Assembly (NCBI RefSeq): GCF_003268475.1 | Contig: NZ_MCIF01000002.1 | Location: 1,966,259-2,030,258, forward strand | Length of the DNA stretch: 64,000 bases | Source: Thermogemmatispora tikiterensis | Lineage (GTDB): Bacteria; Chloroflexota; Ktedonobacteria; Ktedonobacterales; Ktedonobacteraceae | Direction of reading: 5' to 3' | Part shown: one piece after another, positions 48,601-57,280 of the stretch | Layout of the letters: the number at the start of each line of letters is the position of its first letter | Position numbering within the stretch: position 1 is the first letter of the stretch | Translations under genes and position numbers: made by a program | The notes under the pieces: generated by a model | What the model saw: only the letters and a program-made list of their open reading frames with translations | Told to the model about the DNA's origin: nothing | The model's database searches: none

Positions 48601-50456
48601 GGACGCTGCTCATACTCACGGCGCAGCTCTTCACGGATCTTTGCCTCTAGCTCAGCGCGCAAGGCTGCCAGATCTCCCTGGCGCTCAAAGGTCACGCGCT
48701 CGCGCACTCCACTCACATCGCGAGCGACCTGCACCTGCCAGGGCGTCCAACCCGGCTCTTGATTGGCCAGTGTCTGAGGCAAGCGCTCCAACAAGTCGCC
48801 GCACGCCTCAACCGAGCTGCGGAGCTGGTGCAGCGTTGTCTGGATCTGTTCATCGGTCGCCTCAACACCGCTTGTGATGCGCGAGAGCAGCTCTAGCACC
48901 TTCTTGAGCTTGGTATTAACCACCCACATCACTGAGAGCGGCAGATAACGGCGTACCTTCTCGGGGCTCTTACGCAGATTGAGACCCATCGCCTGGCCTG
49001 CCCAGTCTTCCATCCGCTCCAGAGCATCTTTCGAGCCATCAAGGAAGCCGCGGAACTCGCTGCGCTGCTCCTCGATGATGCTCACAGCCTGCTGCAGTTG
49101 GGTCAGCAGGGTATGCAACGTATTGACTTGCTCTTCAAGCGAGAGGGTTTCCTGGCGCAGATCGCTATAGAGCCGCGAGGCAGAGGCCGGCAAGACAAGC
49201 CCTTCCTCGGTCAGGCCCGAAGGCTGCTCAGACTGGGGTGATCCGGGCTGCGACCAGCCCGACGGTGCTTGCAACGGCTGCGCTGACAGTGAGCGCAGCG
49301 GTTGTAGCGGCTGGACAAACTGTGTATGGGGAGCAAGCGGCTGCGACTGCGACCAATCCGGGAGAGCGCCCAGGTCTGCATCAGCAGCAGTGGCCTGGCC
49401 CCGAGCTTCGGGCTGAGGGGCAGTAAAGCGACTGACCAGCTCTTCCAACGGCGAGGGGGCGCGAGGCGAACGTGACTGTTCCTCACCAGGAGGAGAGCCA
49501 GTCGACGAAGGAGTTCCCTCGGAGCTGCGGAAGCTGGCAGCTAACATATCCAAGGCGCTCGGGGCCGCCGGCGCGGAGGGCGAGGCAGGAGAAGCTGGCG
49601 TTTCGGGTGACTGCTGAGAGAGCGGAACAGGATCTTCCGGCCAGAGTGGTTCCTCATCGGCCGGAGTACTGGGCGTGCGGAAGGCAGCCAGCATCTCATC
49701 GAAGGAAGGGAGTAAACCCTCCTGTCCGGTAGCAGGCGGATAGGGCGATTCGGGTAAAGGAGTCGACTGAGGAGAAGAGGCGGATACCGACTGCTGCTGA
49801 TACGCATAGGACTCGCCTAAGCCCAGGCCATCCTCCTGGAAACCGTAGTGCTGAGAAGGCGGCGTGGGAGCGTGGGAGCGTGGAGAATCATGATAGTCCT
49901 GCTGGGGCTGACCCTGGTAGCCTGGTCTATCCGTATGATAGCCCTGGTACTCGTGTGCGTAGTGCTCTGGGGCGACCGATTGTGGGGATTGATGATCCAA
50001 TGGCTGGGAGGGAGTAGAGGCCAGATCTGGCGAACCCGGAACAACCTTCCCAGCGGCCTCCTGGAGGGCGCGATAGCGACTATAGTCGGCATCGTCTTCA
50101 GCAATAATGGCATCCTGGTTGACGGAATTATCGCGAATTCCATCGATCAGCACATGCAGGCGTCGCAGAGAACGACGCAGCAGGGCCAGCGTAGGCTCAT
50201 CGAGGGTAGTCAGGCCATCGAGCACATCCCCCAGAATATCCTCCATGCCATGAGCCACATGGGCCAGGCCGGGGAAATCCATCATCGAGGCTGAGCCGCC
50301 GATTGTATGCGTGCGACGATAGGTCTCTTCGAGAGCATCCATGTCGCCGGGAGACTGAGCCAGGCGGTCAAGGTTCGCCTCGATCTCTGGCAGGTAGCTC
50401 TTCACCTCTTCGATAAACGAATCGAGCACTGACAGTTTATCAAATGTATTTGACAT
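45669..50456 (-). CDS. CheA-type hybrid histidine kinase with two Hpt domains and C-terminal receiver
   Basis: This 1595-residue protein is a ChpA/PixL-like hybrid. Hpt1 (residues 1-110) has RRTHTIGGSASMMDF. About 350 residues of Pro/Ser/Gln-rich linker follow, then a coiled coil (about 440-690, with repeated EEVRQEFERQ-type heptads). Hpt2 (about 760-870) has RRATHTLKGAAGMMGF. The dimer region, the ATPase with LLHLMRNAVNHAIEE (about 1140), VRDDGTGIDPERVR and SGRGVGLDVVRD, a CheW-like domain (about 1280-1410) and a receiver (about 1475-1590, VLVVDDSPSVRR, AVLLDIEMPRMDGYE, IVKPYQ) complete it. All catalytic residues are present. ATG 50456 is chosen; GTG 50471 is possible. The last gene of the chemosensory run. 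Confidence 0.88.
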   Translation of the reverse strand: MSNTFDKLSVLDSFIEEVKSYLPEIEANLDRLAQSPGDMDALEETYRRTHTIGGSASMMDFPGLAHVAHGMEDILGDVLDGLTTLDEPTLALLRRSLRRLHVLIDGIRDNSVNQDAIIAEDDADYSRYRALQEAAGKVVPGSPDLASTPSQPLDHQSPQSVAPEHYAHEYQGYHTDRPGYQGQPQQDYHDSPRSHAPTPPSQHYGFQEDGLGLGESYAYQQQSVSASSPQSTPLPESPYPPATGQEGLLPSFDEMLAAFRTPSTPADEEPLWPEDPVPLSQQSPETPASPASPSAPAAPSALDMLAASFRSSEGTPSSTGSPPGEEQSRSPRAPSPLEELVSRFTAPQPEARGQATAADADLGALPDWSQSQPLAPHTQFVQPLQPLRSLSAQPLQAPSGWSQPGSPQSEQPSGLTEEGLVLPASASRLYSDLRQETLSLEEQVNTLHTLLTQLQQAVSIIEEQRSEFRGFLDGSKDALERMEDWAGQAMGLNLRKSPEKVRRYLPLSVMWVVNTKLKKVLELLSRITSGVEATDEQIQTTLHQLRSSVEACGDLLERLPQTLANQEPGWTPWQVQVARDVSGVRERVTFERQGDLAALRAELEAKIREELRREYEQRPLSLAARMELERQIREEVRQEFERQRQLQHEIVGPDGQESYEELVKRLRNEIEIEVRREFLAQLTGNADLETAANLQQPPSGSGPLPALEIPRAQVNPPPVVAPPPPPSPVPAPSVSSASGGSAVSEGTDFGEEAAEIFRLEAEEHLQTISMNVAALEKSPEDRDILQSIRRATHTLKGAAGMMGFRLIADLCHVSEDLLDSIMEGRIAITPPVIGIILDTAETLDRLINNRGEDRATLEAAVAAMRARYAELLGEQQLSPLPAEEELESLLESSEGPESSTFSRTVSEAASSAGELLMQRSPAAELSVRVRLQKLDELVNLFGELLVNRSALEEHIQRLMRLVADVSMSSERLRDVGQKLESRFEAATLPSGRVVQVPPGTGNGASRLPALQAGRPAPTGNGEPAHLAEFDELELDRYTEFHQLTRGLSEGVSDMITLSSEMEAVIRECESIFARESRLSTTFQDRLMKTRLVPLSSMIPRLYRAVRSVALKQHKEINFVTEGEDTEVDRTVYEEIAGPLLHLMRNAVNHAIEEPEVRVRKGKPAAGLVKLSASYEGNQVVITVRDDGTGIDPERVRQAAIARGLIRPDQVLSPSDVIDLIFRPGFSTAEVVSEESGRGVGLDVVRDSISRLRATLEVDSTPGQGTAFTMKFPTSLAIQSVMMVRVGDQQYAVPTTLVEAIGRLDTFKRTTHGGRPAVVVQNDVYPLSQLAHYLKLPAGEIDERSPLLLVNTGRHRVALVVDEVRTRMDVVMKNLGPHLRHVHGIAGGTVLGNGRVILILELNELLSVQRRGTGAIAGTLSQPQESLAVAATAQAQMPASLAAAATTVTVNTGVLPAVRPPATPLPSQRVERGRHVLVVDDSPSVRRVVSNMLKQHGWEVQTARDGVEALELISTQPPAAVLLDIEMPRMDGYELMATVRSQEQYRTLPLVVLTSRAASKHKQRAMQLGASAYIVKPYQDEELISTLNRLVYGASA

Positions 50457-50619
50457 GCTGCACGCACCCACTTATTCTAGTCGATCGAACTCGGTTTCGC
50501 GGGATGCCGAGGCGCGAAACGTAGAAACGCGGCGGGGGGCGCTGGCCCGACCTCGCCCCCTGGTCGAAGCCCTGGGCGCCCCTCCCTTCCGTCTTCGCCT
50601 GATGCTGATGGTGCAACGG

Positions 50620-52782
50620 CTACTGGCCGAACTGCCCGTTATTGCCTCGCGGGAAAGGCGTCTGTTCTGGTTTTGGGAACGGCGACTGACCCGGCTGCTG
50701 ATGCGGCGATTGCTGAGGAGCTGCTCCTGGCGGGGTCCAGGGCTGACGCTGCTGTGGTCCCTGTCCCTGACCCGACTGAGGTGGTGCTCCGAAGGTCTGC
50801 GGAGGCACTGAACCAAACTGACCGCCACCAGAGTAGGGGACCGCTCCCTGGCCTGAGCTGCCGAAACCTGCCCCCGATGCGGGGGGATTGGCGAAAGGCT
50901 GCTGTGAGAAAGCCGACTGCCCCTGCGGACCAGAGAAGCCCTGGTTAGCAAAGGGATCAAAGGAGCCGAAGGCGCGCTGAGCCTCGAAAGGTTGGGAGTT
51001 AGAGAAAGCCGAGGCGCCGAACTCCTGGTTAAAGGAGGGAGCGGGACTTGAGCCGAAAGCAGCTCCGAAATCCTGCTGACCGGTACTGCCGAAGGAGCCC
51101 ATGTCGGAGAAGCCAGGGACAGCGCCGAACTCCTGCGGAGCGGCAGGGAAGCCGAACTGAGCCTGATGCTGATTTTGCGCCACGGGCGAAGACATCGCCA
51201 CCAGGCCAGCGCTTTCCGGCTCAGGGAGCGGTGGGAAATTACCGCCGTAGCTCTGCTGCTGCGGCTGCATCCAGCCGTCGCCGCCCGAGGAGGCATAGAA
51301 CTGATCGCCACCGGCAGGCAGGCCGGGCACAGCCCCTGGGCCAGTAGCCATACTGCTATTGATCGACTCCAGCACATGGTCGGGCAAGCGGAAAGTCGAG
51401 ACCGAAGCGCGGAGCTGATCGGCCAGCTCGGCCAGGTAGCTCACGCTAGCGGCGGCTTCCTGTGTACCAGCGTTGGTCTGGCGAGTGATTTCGGAGATCT
51501 GGCTCATAGCCACCGCCACCGCCTCTGACACACTGGTCTGCTCATTAGCAGCGCGGGCAATACTCTCGATCATCTGGGCCTGGCGCTCCACAGCGCTATA
51601 GATCGAGTTCAGGGCGCGTCCAGCCTCATCGGCGAGCTGAGACCCCTTGACCACCTCCTGCGTACTATCTTCCATTGCCACCACCGCCTCATAGGTATCG
51701 CCCTGGATACTCTTGACCAGGGTGGCGATCCGCTTTGTCGACTCCGTCGAGCGCTCGGCCAGGAGGCGGATCTCATCGGCCACCACAGCGAAGCCGCGGC
51801 CATGCTCGCCAGCCATTGCCGACTGAATGGCGGCGTTGAGTGCGAGCAGGTTTGTCTGATCAGCGATATCCTCAATGATACGTACAATTTCGCCGATCTC
51901 GTTCGAGCGCTCGCCCAGGCGCTTAATCTTCTTGGCCGTCTCCTGGACGTTCTCGCGGATCAGCATCATGCCCTCGATCGTTTGACGCACAGCTTCCTGA
52001 CCGCTTTGGGCATTGCGCAAAGCCTCCTGAGCGGCCTCATGGCTCAACTGAGCATTGCGAGCCACATTTTGGATGAAGATGGCCAGGGCCTCGACTGCCT
52101 CAGTAGTCTGCGAGATCTGCTGCACCTGCATCTCGGAGGCCTGGGCCAGCTCGGCGGCGCGATCCAGAATACGACGAGTGGCATTGGTCACCTGCATGGC
52201 CGTGCTCTGCACTCGACCGACCACCTTGGCCAGCTCCTCGATCATATAGTTGAACGAATCGGCGAGCACGCCGAGCGTATCGGGAGTCACCTCGGCCTGG
52301 ACGCGCAGGTCACCATCGCCGACGGCGCTCACCTCCTGGAGCAGCTTCTCGATCTGGGCCTGCAGAGCGGCGGCGTCGCTGCCGGAGCCGAGGCCAGAGG
52401 CACTGTTCGCCTGCGCACTCTGCTGATCAAGCACAGTATTCACCGAAGCGACCAGGCGAGCAAACTCATCATCGCCATCTACCTGGGCACGCACCCGGCG
52501 ATCTCCCCCGGCGAAATCGTGGCAGACATCGGCCAGGGCCAGGAAGCGGTCCTTGATACGGCTATTGACCAGGTAATTGGTGATGACCACCGCCAAAAGA
52601 GCAACGATAGCGCAGATGATGACCACGACGATCAGGACCGACGTATCGGCGGTGGGCATGCTCAGCCGGGCGTAGATGCCCACCAGGATGAGCAGGAAGG
52701 CCGGGATAATGGCGGAGACGGCCAACCCCAAATTCATCAGGCCGCTTACCGTCATCCCACCTCGATTACGATCCGGGTTCAT
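50620..52782 (-). CDS. Methyl-accepting chemotaxis protein (PilJ/PixJ-like) with long disordered tail
   Basis: This 720-residue receptor starts at ATG 52782 behind GAGGAGGTCTGGCGG. Two membrane helices lie at about 14-37 and 46-70 with only about eight residues between them, so there is almost no extracellular sensor. A HAMP domain (about 70-130) and a HAMP-like segment (about 150-215) follow. The signalling hairpin (about 230-480) has the tip [20 protein letters not shown] followed by [20 protein letters not shown], the family signature. The final 230 residues are Gln/Pro/Gly/Phe-rich and disordered ([20 protein letters not shown]). No chemoreceptor-type CheR-binding pentapeptide is seen at the end. 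Sensing may involve membrane state or partner proteins; the tail may bind other components. Confidence 0.85.
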   Translation of the reverse strand: MNPDRNRGGMTVSGLMNLGLAVSAIIPAFLLILVGIYARLSMPTADTSVLIVVVIICAIVALLAVVITNYLVNSRIKDRFLALADVCHDFAGGDRRVRAQVDGDDEFARLVASVNTVLDQQSAQANSASGLGSGSDAAALQAQIEKLLQEVSAVGDGDLRVQAEVTPDTLGVLADSFNYMIEELAKVVGRVQSTAMQVTNATRRILDRAAELAQASEMQVQQISQTTEAVEALAIFIQNVARNAQLSHEAAQEALRNAQSGQEAVRQTIEGMMLIRENVQETAKKIKRLGERSNEIGEIVRIIEDIADQTNLLALNAAIQSAMAGEHGRGFAVVADEIRLLAERSTESTKRIATLVKSIQGDTYEAVVAMEDSTQEVVKGSQLADEAGRALNSIYSAVERQAQMIESIARAANEQTSVSEAVAVAMSQISEITRQTNAGTQEAAASVSYLAELADQLRASVSTFRLPDHVLESINSSMATGPGAVPGLPAGGDQFYASSGGDGWMQPQQQSYGGNFPPLPEPESAGLVAMSSPVAQNQHQAQFGFPAAPQEFGAVPGFSDMGSFGSTGQQDFGAAFGSSPAPSFNQEFGASAFSNSQPFEAQRAFGSFDPFANQGFSGPQGQSAFSQQPFANPPASGAGFGSSGQGAVPYSGGGQFGSVPPQTFGAPPQSGQGQGPQQRQPWTPPGAAPQQSPHQQPGQSPFPKPEQTPFPRGNNGQFGQ

Positions 52783-52838
52783 CCGCCAGACCTCCTCTAT
52801 AGAAAATACAGAACAATGGCTGCACTGTTCGTCCTATC

Positions 52839-53447
52839 CTAATCCAGAGCTTCGTAATGTTGCATCTTTTCCGAGAACAGCAAACGTGCGGCATCGAGCA
52901 AGATGATGACACGTTTACCGAGCACTGCCGTTCCGGCGGCATAGGGAGCAACCCACTGTGGAATATTGGTCTGGCGTGTGCTCACACTGGCGATAACGTT
53001 GTCAGGAATGGGGAGCATCTCGCTGACGCTATCCACCACCAGACAAATCACCATCTCATTATATTGCACCGATAGCAGGCGAGTGCGTGGATTATAGGGT
53101 AGCGGCTCCCTTTCCAGGAAGGTGCGCAAATCCACCACGGAAGCGATGGAGCCGCGGAGATTGATCACCCCCCGGACCCAGGGAGCAACATTCGGGACCG
53201 GGGTCACGTCGAGCAGGCGCTCCACGCTTTGAATGTACTCCGCCTTGAAAGCAAACTCCAGGTCGAGCAGAGTAAAAGCAAGGTACTGCTCGCCGGGTAC
53301 CTCAGTGGGTACACCGGGAGCAGCTGCCGTATTGGTCCGCACTTGCTCAGGCTGCAACGCCGAGGCCCCCCATGCCGGAGGATGCGCTCCCCGTTGCTGC
53401 TGAGCCAGGAGAGCGCGTTGCAACATGTTCAGGTCATCGCTTGCCAC
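52839..53447 (-). CDS. cheW: CheW-like coupling protein
   Basis: This protein of about 202 residues has a CheW SH3-like fold: QYLAFTLLDLEFAFKAEYIQ (about residues 55-74), VAPWVRGVINLRGSIASVVDL (about 90-110), LLSVQYNEMVICLVVDSVSE (about 125) and VLGKRVIILLDAARLL near the end. It links the MCP to CheA. I choose GTG 53447, seven bases after GGGAG, over GTG 53474, which has no ribosome site; the start remains uncertain. A Gln/Ala/Pro-rich N-terminal extension of about 50 residues precedes the domain. It lies between the CheY-like gene and the MCP gene, the usual PilI/PixI position. Confidence 0.82.
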   Translation of the reverse strand: MASDDLNMLQRALLAQQQRGAHPPAWGASALQPEQVRTNTAAAPGVPTEVPGEQYLAFTLLDLEFAFKAEYIQSVERLLDVTPVPNVAPWVRGVINLRGSIASVVDLRTFLEREPLPYNPRTRLLSVQYNEMVICLVVDSVSEMLPIPDNVIASVSTRQTNIPQWVAPYAAGTAVLGKRVIILLDAARLLFSEKMQHYEALD

Positions 53448-53532
53448 AGGATTACTCCCAGCTTCTGGTCGCACATCGGGCTGTGTCCCCCTTGCCTCGC
53501 CTGTCTAGGGTCGCTGGCTGAGGCTGGCTAGG

Positions 53533-53898
53533 CTACAGGAGCCGGCGCACATTGGCCACCAGTTCTTCCTCGTTAAAGGGCTTGGTCATGTATAGATCAG
53601 CGCCCTGCCGCAGGCCCCAGGAGCGATCGAGGGGTGTATTCTTGCTTGTCAGCAAGATAATCGGGATATGCCGACTCAGCTCCGATGATTTGAGCTTGCG
53701 GCACAGCTGAAACCCGCTCTGCTTAGGCAGGACCACATCCAGGACGATGCACTGTGGACGCTCCTTAAAGACTTTCTCCACAGCCTCGTCACCGTCGACC
53801 GCTGTCACCACTTCGAAGCCACTGTTGCGCAGTGGGGTTGCGATCATCGTGAGTTCAGTCCAGCTGTCATCTACAACGAGCACCTTCTGCCCTGGCAT
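53533..53898 (-). CDS. CheY-like single-domain response regulator (PilH/PixH-type)
   Basis: This 121-residue receiver has the acidic pair in KVLVVDDSWTELTM, the phospho-acceptor aspartate in CIVLDVVLPKQSGFQLCRKL (about residue 54), the Thr in IILLTSKNTPLD and the Lys in LYMTKPFNEEEL. All active residues are present. It has no output domain. ATG 53898 is preceded by GAGGTATAGGGGAA. It would take phosphate from the CheA hybrid. The gap of about 530 bases upstream suggests it starts its own transcript together with cheW, the MCP and CheA. Confidence 0.85.
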   Translation of the reverse strand: MPGQKVLVVDDSWTELTMIATPLRNSGFEVVTAVDGDEAVEKVFKERPQCIVLDVVLPKQSGFQLCRKLKSSELSRHIPIILLTSKNTPLDRSWGLRQGADLYMTKPFNEEELVANVRRLL

Positions 53899-54425
53899 TT
53901 CCCCTATACCTCTTGTTGTAACTTCTCCAGAGTCAAAACATTAGCTTTTTAGGAAAGAAAGGCCAGTCACGTGCGTGTCGCAATCCCTAAGCAGGCTTGG
54001 GCTGTGTTCTGACCTGGATCTGACAGCGGGCCAGAGCTACGTTATGGAATAAGCGGAGCACCACTATGCTGTTGGTGGGCCTGGCCAGCGAACTGGCAGA
54101 TCAGATAGGGAGGCAAGTCTGTAATGCGCGCTGACCGCTCGGTCCTCTCACACTGCGTCTTGCCGAGTTCTGGACCGCCGCCGGGCAGTCCTTCCCCTCC
54201 CCCTTCAGCCTTCCTTCTCTGCCCCCTCTTCTGTCTCACCACTTGCCTCAACAGATCCCACTCTCCTCCCGTAGTGACTCGACTTGACTTGACCCGAGAC
54301 GTCGATCAGAGCGTCTTCTCCTTCCCCTGGTTGGCCTCACTGCCCTACCCTGCCCTGCCCTACCGTCGAAGCTGGTCCAGCACCCTCTTAGACAGGCCCA
54401 GATCACCGAGAGAAGCGTCTCATCC
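53899..54425. other. Intergenic gap inside the chemosensory cluster, with short pentamer repeats
   Basis: This 527-base stretch has no credible gene. It probably carries the promoter of the downstream five-domain transcript, but no -10/-35 pair is clear. It contains GACTCGACTTGACTTGAC (about 54277) and CCCTACCCTGCCCTGCCCTA (about 54342), imperfect pentamer repeats. Confidence 0.45.
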
Positions 54426-54860
54426 CTAACCGCGGCGACGCAGCCGCGGGCGCATACCTTCGTAGCGCGGAGGAACACGCTCCTGCCAGTTGACCAGATG
54501 CTTCTTGACCGTTTGGACCAGCTCGGCAGAATCGAAGGGCTTTGTGATGTACTCGGTAGAGCCGGCTAGGCGACCGCGCATCTTGTCGAACAAACCATCT
54601 TTCCCACTGAGCATAATAATAGGTATCTGTCTAAACTGCAAGTTTTTTCGTATGATCTGGCAAATTTGGTACCCGTCCATGCGGGGCAGCTGTACATCCA
54701 GGAGAATCAGTGCCGGCATTTCGTCCGCTACCGAGGTGAGGGCGCTCAGCCCATCGCCCGCGGCAATGACACGGATATTTTCACGCTGCAGGGTCATCTG
54801 CACAATCTTGCGCACGGTAGGGCTATCATCTACAACCAGTACCGTCGGTACTGCTGACAT
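54426..54860 (-). CDS. CheY-like response regulator (PilG/PatA-REC type)
   Basis: This 144-residue receiver has TVLVVDDSPTVRKIVQMTLQ, the acceptor Asp in LILLDVQLPRMDGYQICQII (about residue 54), IIMLSGKDGLFDKMRGRL and EYITKPFDSAEL. All residues needed for phosphorylation are present. A basic tail (ERVPPRYEGMRPRLRRRG) follows. Its ATG lies two bases after the stop of the DUF4388 gene, and GAGG for it sits inside that gene's end, so the two are coupled. In cyanobacterial PatA/PixG proteins a PATAN domain and a receiver are fused; here they are neighbouring genes. Confidence 0.85.
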   Translation of the reverse strand: MSAVPTVLVVDDSPTVRKIVQMTLQRENIRVIAAGDGLSALTSVADEMPALILLDVQLPRMDGYQICQIIRKNLQFRQIPIIMLSGKDGLFDKMRGRLAGSTEYITKPFDSAELVQTVKKHLVNWQERVPPRYEGMRPRLRRRG

Positions 54861-54862
54861 GC

Positions 54863-56266
54863 TTAGATCGACCTCCTTCGCGTCTCAGGCCACCCGTAGG
54901 CGCTACCGCTCTCCGGGAACCCTTGCCATTGTCCCTCCTCCCCTCGACGTGGCGGTTGCGGCTGAAACTCACGCCCCCTGGTTCGCTGGACGTTGCGATA
55001 GGCTCTGACCTTCTGATACTCCTGGATCTCAGCATCGATCTCGGTCAGAAAGGCCTTCCAGGCAACGTTGAGCTGCTGTCTCGTGTGCGAATTGCCGACT
55101 TCATCTTGCAAGACGGCGGTAAAAACCATTCGCAAGAACGCCGACAACCCCACGACCGCCTCCCAATAAAATTCTTCTAGCTGCTCACCTTTGACCAGCT
55201 TGTCCAGGGTCAGGATATCACCACAGTCAAGCTGCCCATCGACAAAGCTGGCTGTCTCTAGAATGGGATAATACTGCTTGGCCAGGAGCTGCAAGGGCTG
55301 CGAGAAGGTACGCTCAAGATAGCGGATGATTTCACCCGTGGGCACATGCCCCCTCCCGCGCAGGCTCCTGGCAAAGCGTCCGTGATGCACCAGTAGACCA
55401 TTGATGCATTCAACCAGCACACGAATGAGATTCAGCAGGTGCAGCTCAGGGCTGACATTCTTGCGCTGCTGCCAGAGCGTGTGCTGGCAGCGAATCAGGA
55501 GATCGTGCAGGTCATGCTGGAGGGCTTTCTCCAGCTCGGTGTCCACTAACTCGATCAATCCCAGCTCCAGCAGGCGAGCCATGAGACGGGCGACTCGCGC
55601 CTCCGGCATCATCAGCGCCAGGGAGATGGCCTGCAGGGGGATCTCGCCGTTACAGAGCGAGAGCACCTCGATATACTCCTGGCTCAGCCCCAGGCTGCGC
55701 AGGTCGTTGCTGTTTTTGACTTCTGGCAGCCAACGCGCTACGCTGGCGCGCGTCAAGTGCAGCTCACCCATCTCCTCCCACTCATCGGCCTGGCGCAGGG
55801 CCTCTAGCAGGACTGAGTCGATGTCGAGCGGCTGCATGCGGCTCTCGATCGCCAGCAGGCGCCGATGAAAGGAGAAACGCCCCTCGGCCCAGCGTAAGGC
55901 GTGGCTGATCGACTGGGTCACGGCAAACTCCAGCCGGCGCTGCATCTCCTCAGCGCTCATCCAGCCTCGTTCAACCAGCAGCGCCAGTGCCACTTGCATA
56001 TCACCTCGCGCCAGCTCGCGAATCATCTGCGCCCTGCGTGGATCGAGCCGATTGAGCAGGCAGAGCATGGTGAGCAGATCAAGCTGGGGAGCACCCTCTT
56101 CGCGCAAAGCCACAATCTGGCCCTTGCGCAGGGCGATCGAAAGTGTCTCAGGACCGGAATGGACAAACAGCGTGCCTGTCTTACCGCTGAGGGCAAGCAT
56201 CTTGAGAATGGACTGCAGACCCAGCGTCTGCAGGTCACCATCCATAATACGATCTTGCTGCTCCAT
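54863..56266 (-). CDS. DUF4388 (PATAN-type) domain protein
   Basis: This 467-residue protein begins with a DUF4388/PATAN domain (residues 8-165): GDLQTLGLQSILKMLALSGKT, TLSIALRKGQIVALREEGAP and RRLEFAVTQSISHALRWAEG. A winged-helix-like segment follows (about 195-240, EYIEVLSLCNGEIPLQAISL to RLLELGLIEL), then a helical region of about 220 residues that I do not recognise. In cyanobacteria PATAN proteins with receivers act in pilus polarity and heterocyst patterning (PatA, PixG). Here the domain is coupled to a receiver gene directly downstream. It starts at ATG 56266 and is preceded by the tandem receiver gene. Confidence 0.75.
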   Translation of the reverse strand: MEQQDRIMDGDLQTLGLQSILKMLALSGKTGTLFVHSGPETLSIALRKGQIVALREEGAPQLDLLTMLCLLNRLDPRRAQMIRELARGDMQVALALLVERGWMSAEEMQRRLEFAVTQSISHALRWAEGRFSFHRRLLAIESRMQPLDIDSVLLEALRQADEWEEMGELHLTRASVARWLPEVKNSNDLRSLGLSQEYIEVLSLCNGEIPLQAISLALMMPEARVARLMARLLELGLIELVDTELEKALQHDLHDLLIRCQHTLWQQRKNVSPELHLLNLIRVLVECINGLLVHHGRFARSLRGRGHVPTGEIIRYLERTFSQPLQLLAKQYYPILETASFVDGQLDCGDILTLDKLVKGEQLEEFYWEAVVGLSAFLRMVFTAVLQDEVGNSHTRQQLNVAWKAFLTEIDAEIQEYQKVRAYRNVQRTRGREFQPQPPRRGEEGQWQGFPESGSAYGWPETRRRSI

Positions 56267-56289
56267 TCTTCTCTTCTTCCTTTTCTTCT

Positions 56290-57141
56290 CTATGCAAGTG
56301 GTCGCGTTGCCGGTGCCAGTTTCTGCAGCGCCTGCTCAATCGCTGCCTGCAGGTGCTCGACAAAGAAGGGCTTCTCGACGTAGACCACCGACTTCTCTTC
56401 TCGTAGATAGGGTCTGCGCTCCAGTTGCCGCGGCGTCAGGGCACTCATCAGCACAAAGGCCGGCGGACTGGGCAGCGCACTGCGCTTCAGACAGCGCATC
56501 ATTTGATAGCCATTCATCCAGGGCATGATCAGGTCAGCAACTACGCAATGCGGTCGCCACTCAACACAACGCTCCAGCGCCTCTAATCCATCGTGGGCCA
56601 CCGCTAGCTCGTAGTCAGCAACGGCCTTGAGGGATTGCTGAATCGTCTGAGCAACGTCAACGTCGTCGTCGACAATCAGCACCCGTGCCCGGTTGCCCTC
56701 AGCTCCTTGCCTGCCCCTGATGAAAGACTCGCCTCGTTCTTCGCTCGTCTGAACCAGCCGCTGCAGGGTACCGAGGTAGCGTAACAGCCGTCCTACGTCA
56801 AAGGGCTTGAGCAAAAAGGCTACAACGCCTAGCTCCTCTAGCCGATCTCGCGAGACGGAGCTGCTTCCCATGATCACAGTAAAGCGAGCTTCCGGCCAGC
56901 TTCTTGGAGGCTGCAGCAGCTTCTCCCCCTCTCTCTCCCCCGCTCCCTCCCTATCTCCATCCATGTCATATAACAGGACGTCTCCTACCCAACTCCCCAG
57001 GTCTATCTCTCCCCCACGCAGCAGGACTCGGACTTCATAGCCGCGCTGGCGCAGATGCCTTTCTAAGATGGTGTTCAGACTTTCCTGCTGCCCCACAATG
57101 AGGACTCTGAGCGGCCTTGGCCGCACCATCGCTCTAGCCAT
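56290..57141 (-). CDS. Tandem receiver protein, first receiver degenerate
   Basis: This 283-residue protein has two receiver folds. The first (about residues 8-130) has VLIVGQQESLN in place of the acidic pair, but keeps VLLYDMDG and a LLKPFD lysine, so phosphorylation is doubtful. The second (about 155-275) is complete: VLIVDDDVDVAQ, CVVADLIMPWMNGYQMMR, VLMSAL and VYVEKPFF. There is no output domain. I start at ATG 57141 (ATG 57129 also possible); a frame to 57237 has no ribosome site and no domain. It lies 24 bases ahead of the DUF4388 gene and behind the PhoB-type regulator. It may act as a phosphate sink or connector. Confidence 0.75.
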   Translation of the reverse strand: MARAMVRPRPLRVLIVGQQESLNTILERHLRQRGYEVRVLLRGGEIDLGSWVGDVLLYDMDGDREGAGEREGEKLLQPPRSWPEARFTVIMGSSSVSRDRLEELGVVAFLLKPFDVGRLLRYLGTLQRLVQTSEERGESFIRGRQGAEGNRARVLIVDDDVDVAQTIQQSLKAVADYELAVAHDGLEALERCVEWRPHCVVADLIMPWMNGYQMMRCLKRSALPSPPAFVLMSALTPRQLERRPYLREEKSVVYVEKPFFVEHLQAAIEQALQKLAPATRPLA

Positions 57142-57280
57142 AGCATGCCTGCTCGCTTTGCCTCTGTCAAGAAATACCGGTAATATAGTAAAGAACTCCC
57201 ATTCTTCCGAATAACAGTGTACAGCAAGCCGGCTCAATTCGCCATATAGGACAGCCTTGTTAGCATTAAAATCCCATTAA

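Noticed and set aside
51802..52842. Plus-strand open frame of 346 codons opposite the MCP gene
   Set aside because: It lies fully antisense to the chemoreceptor signalling domain, is His/Leu-rich shadow translation and has no start context.
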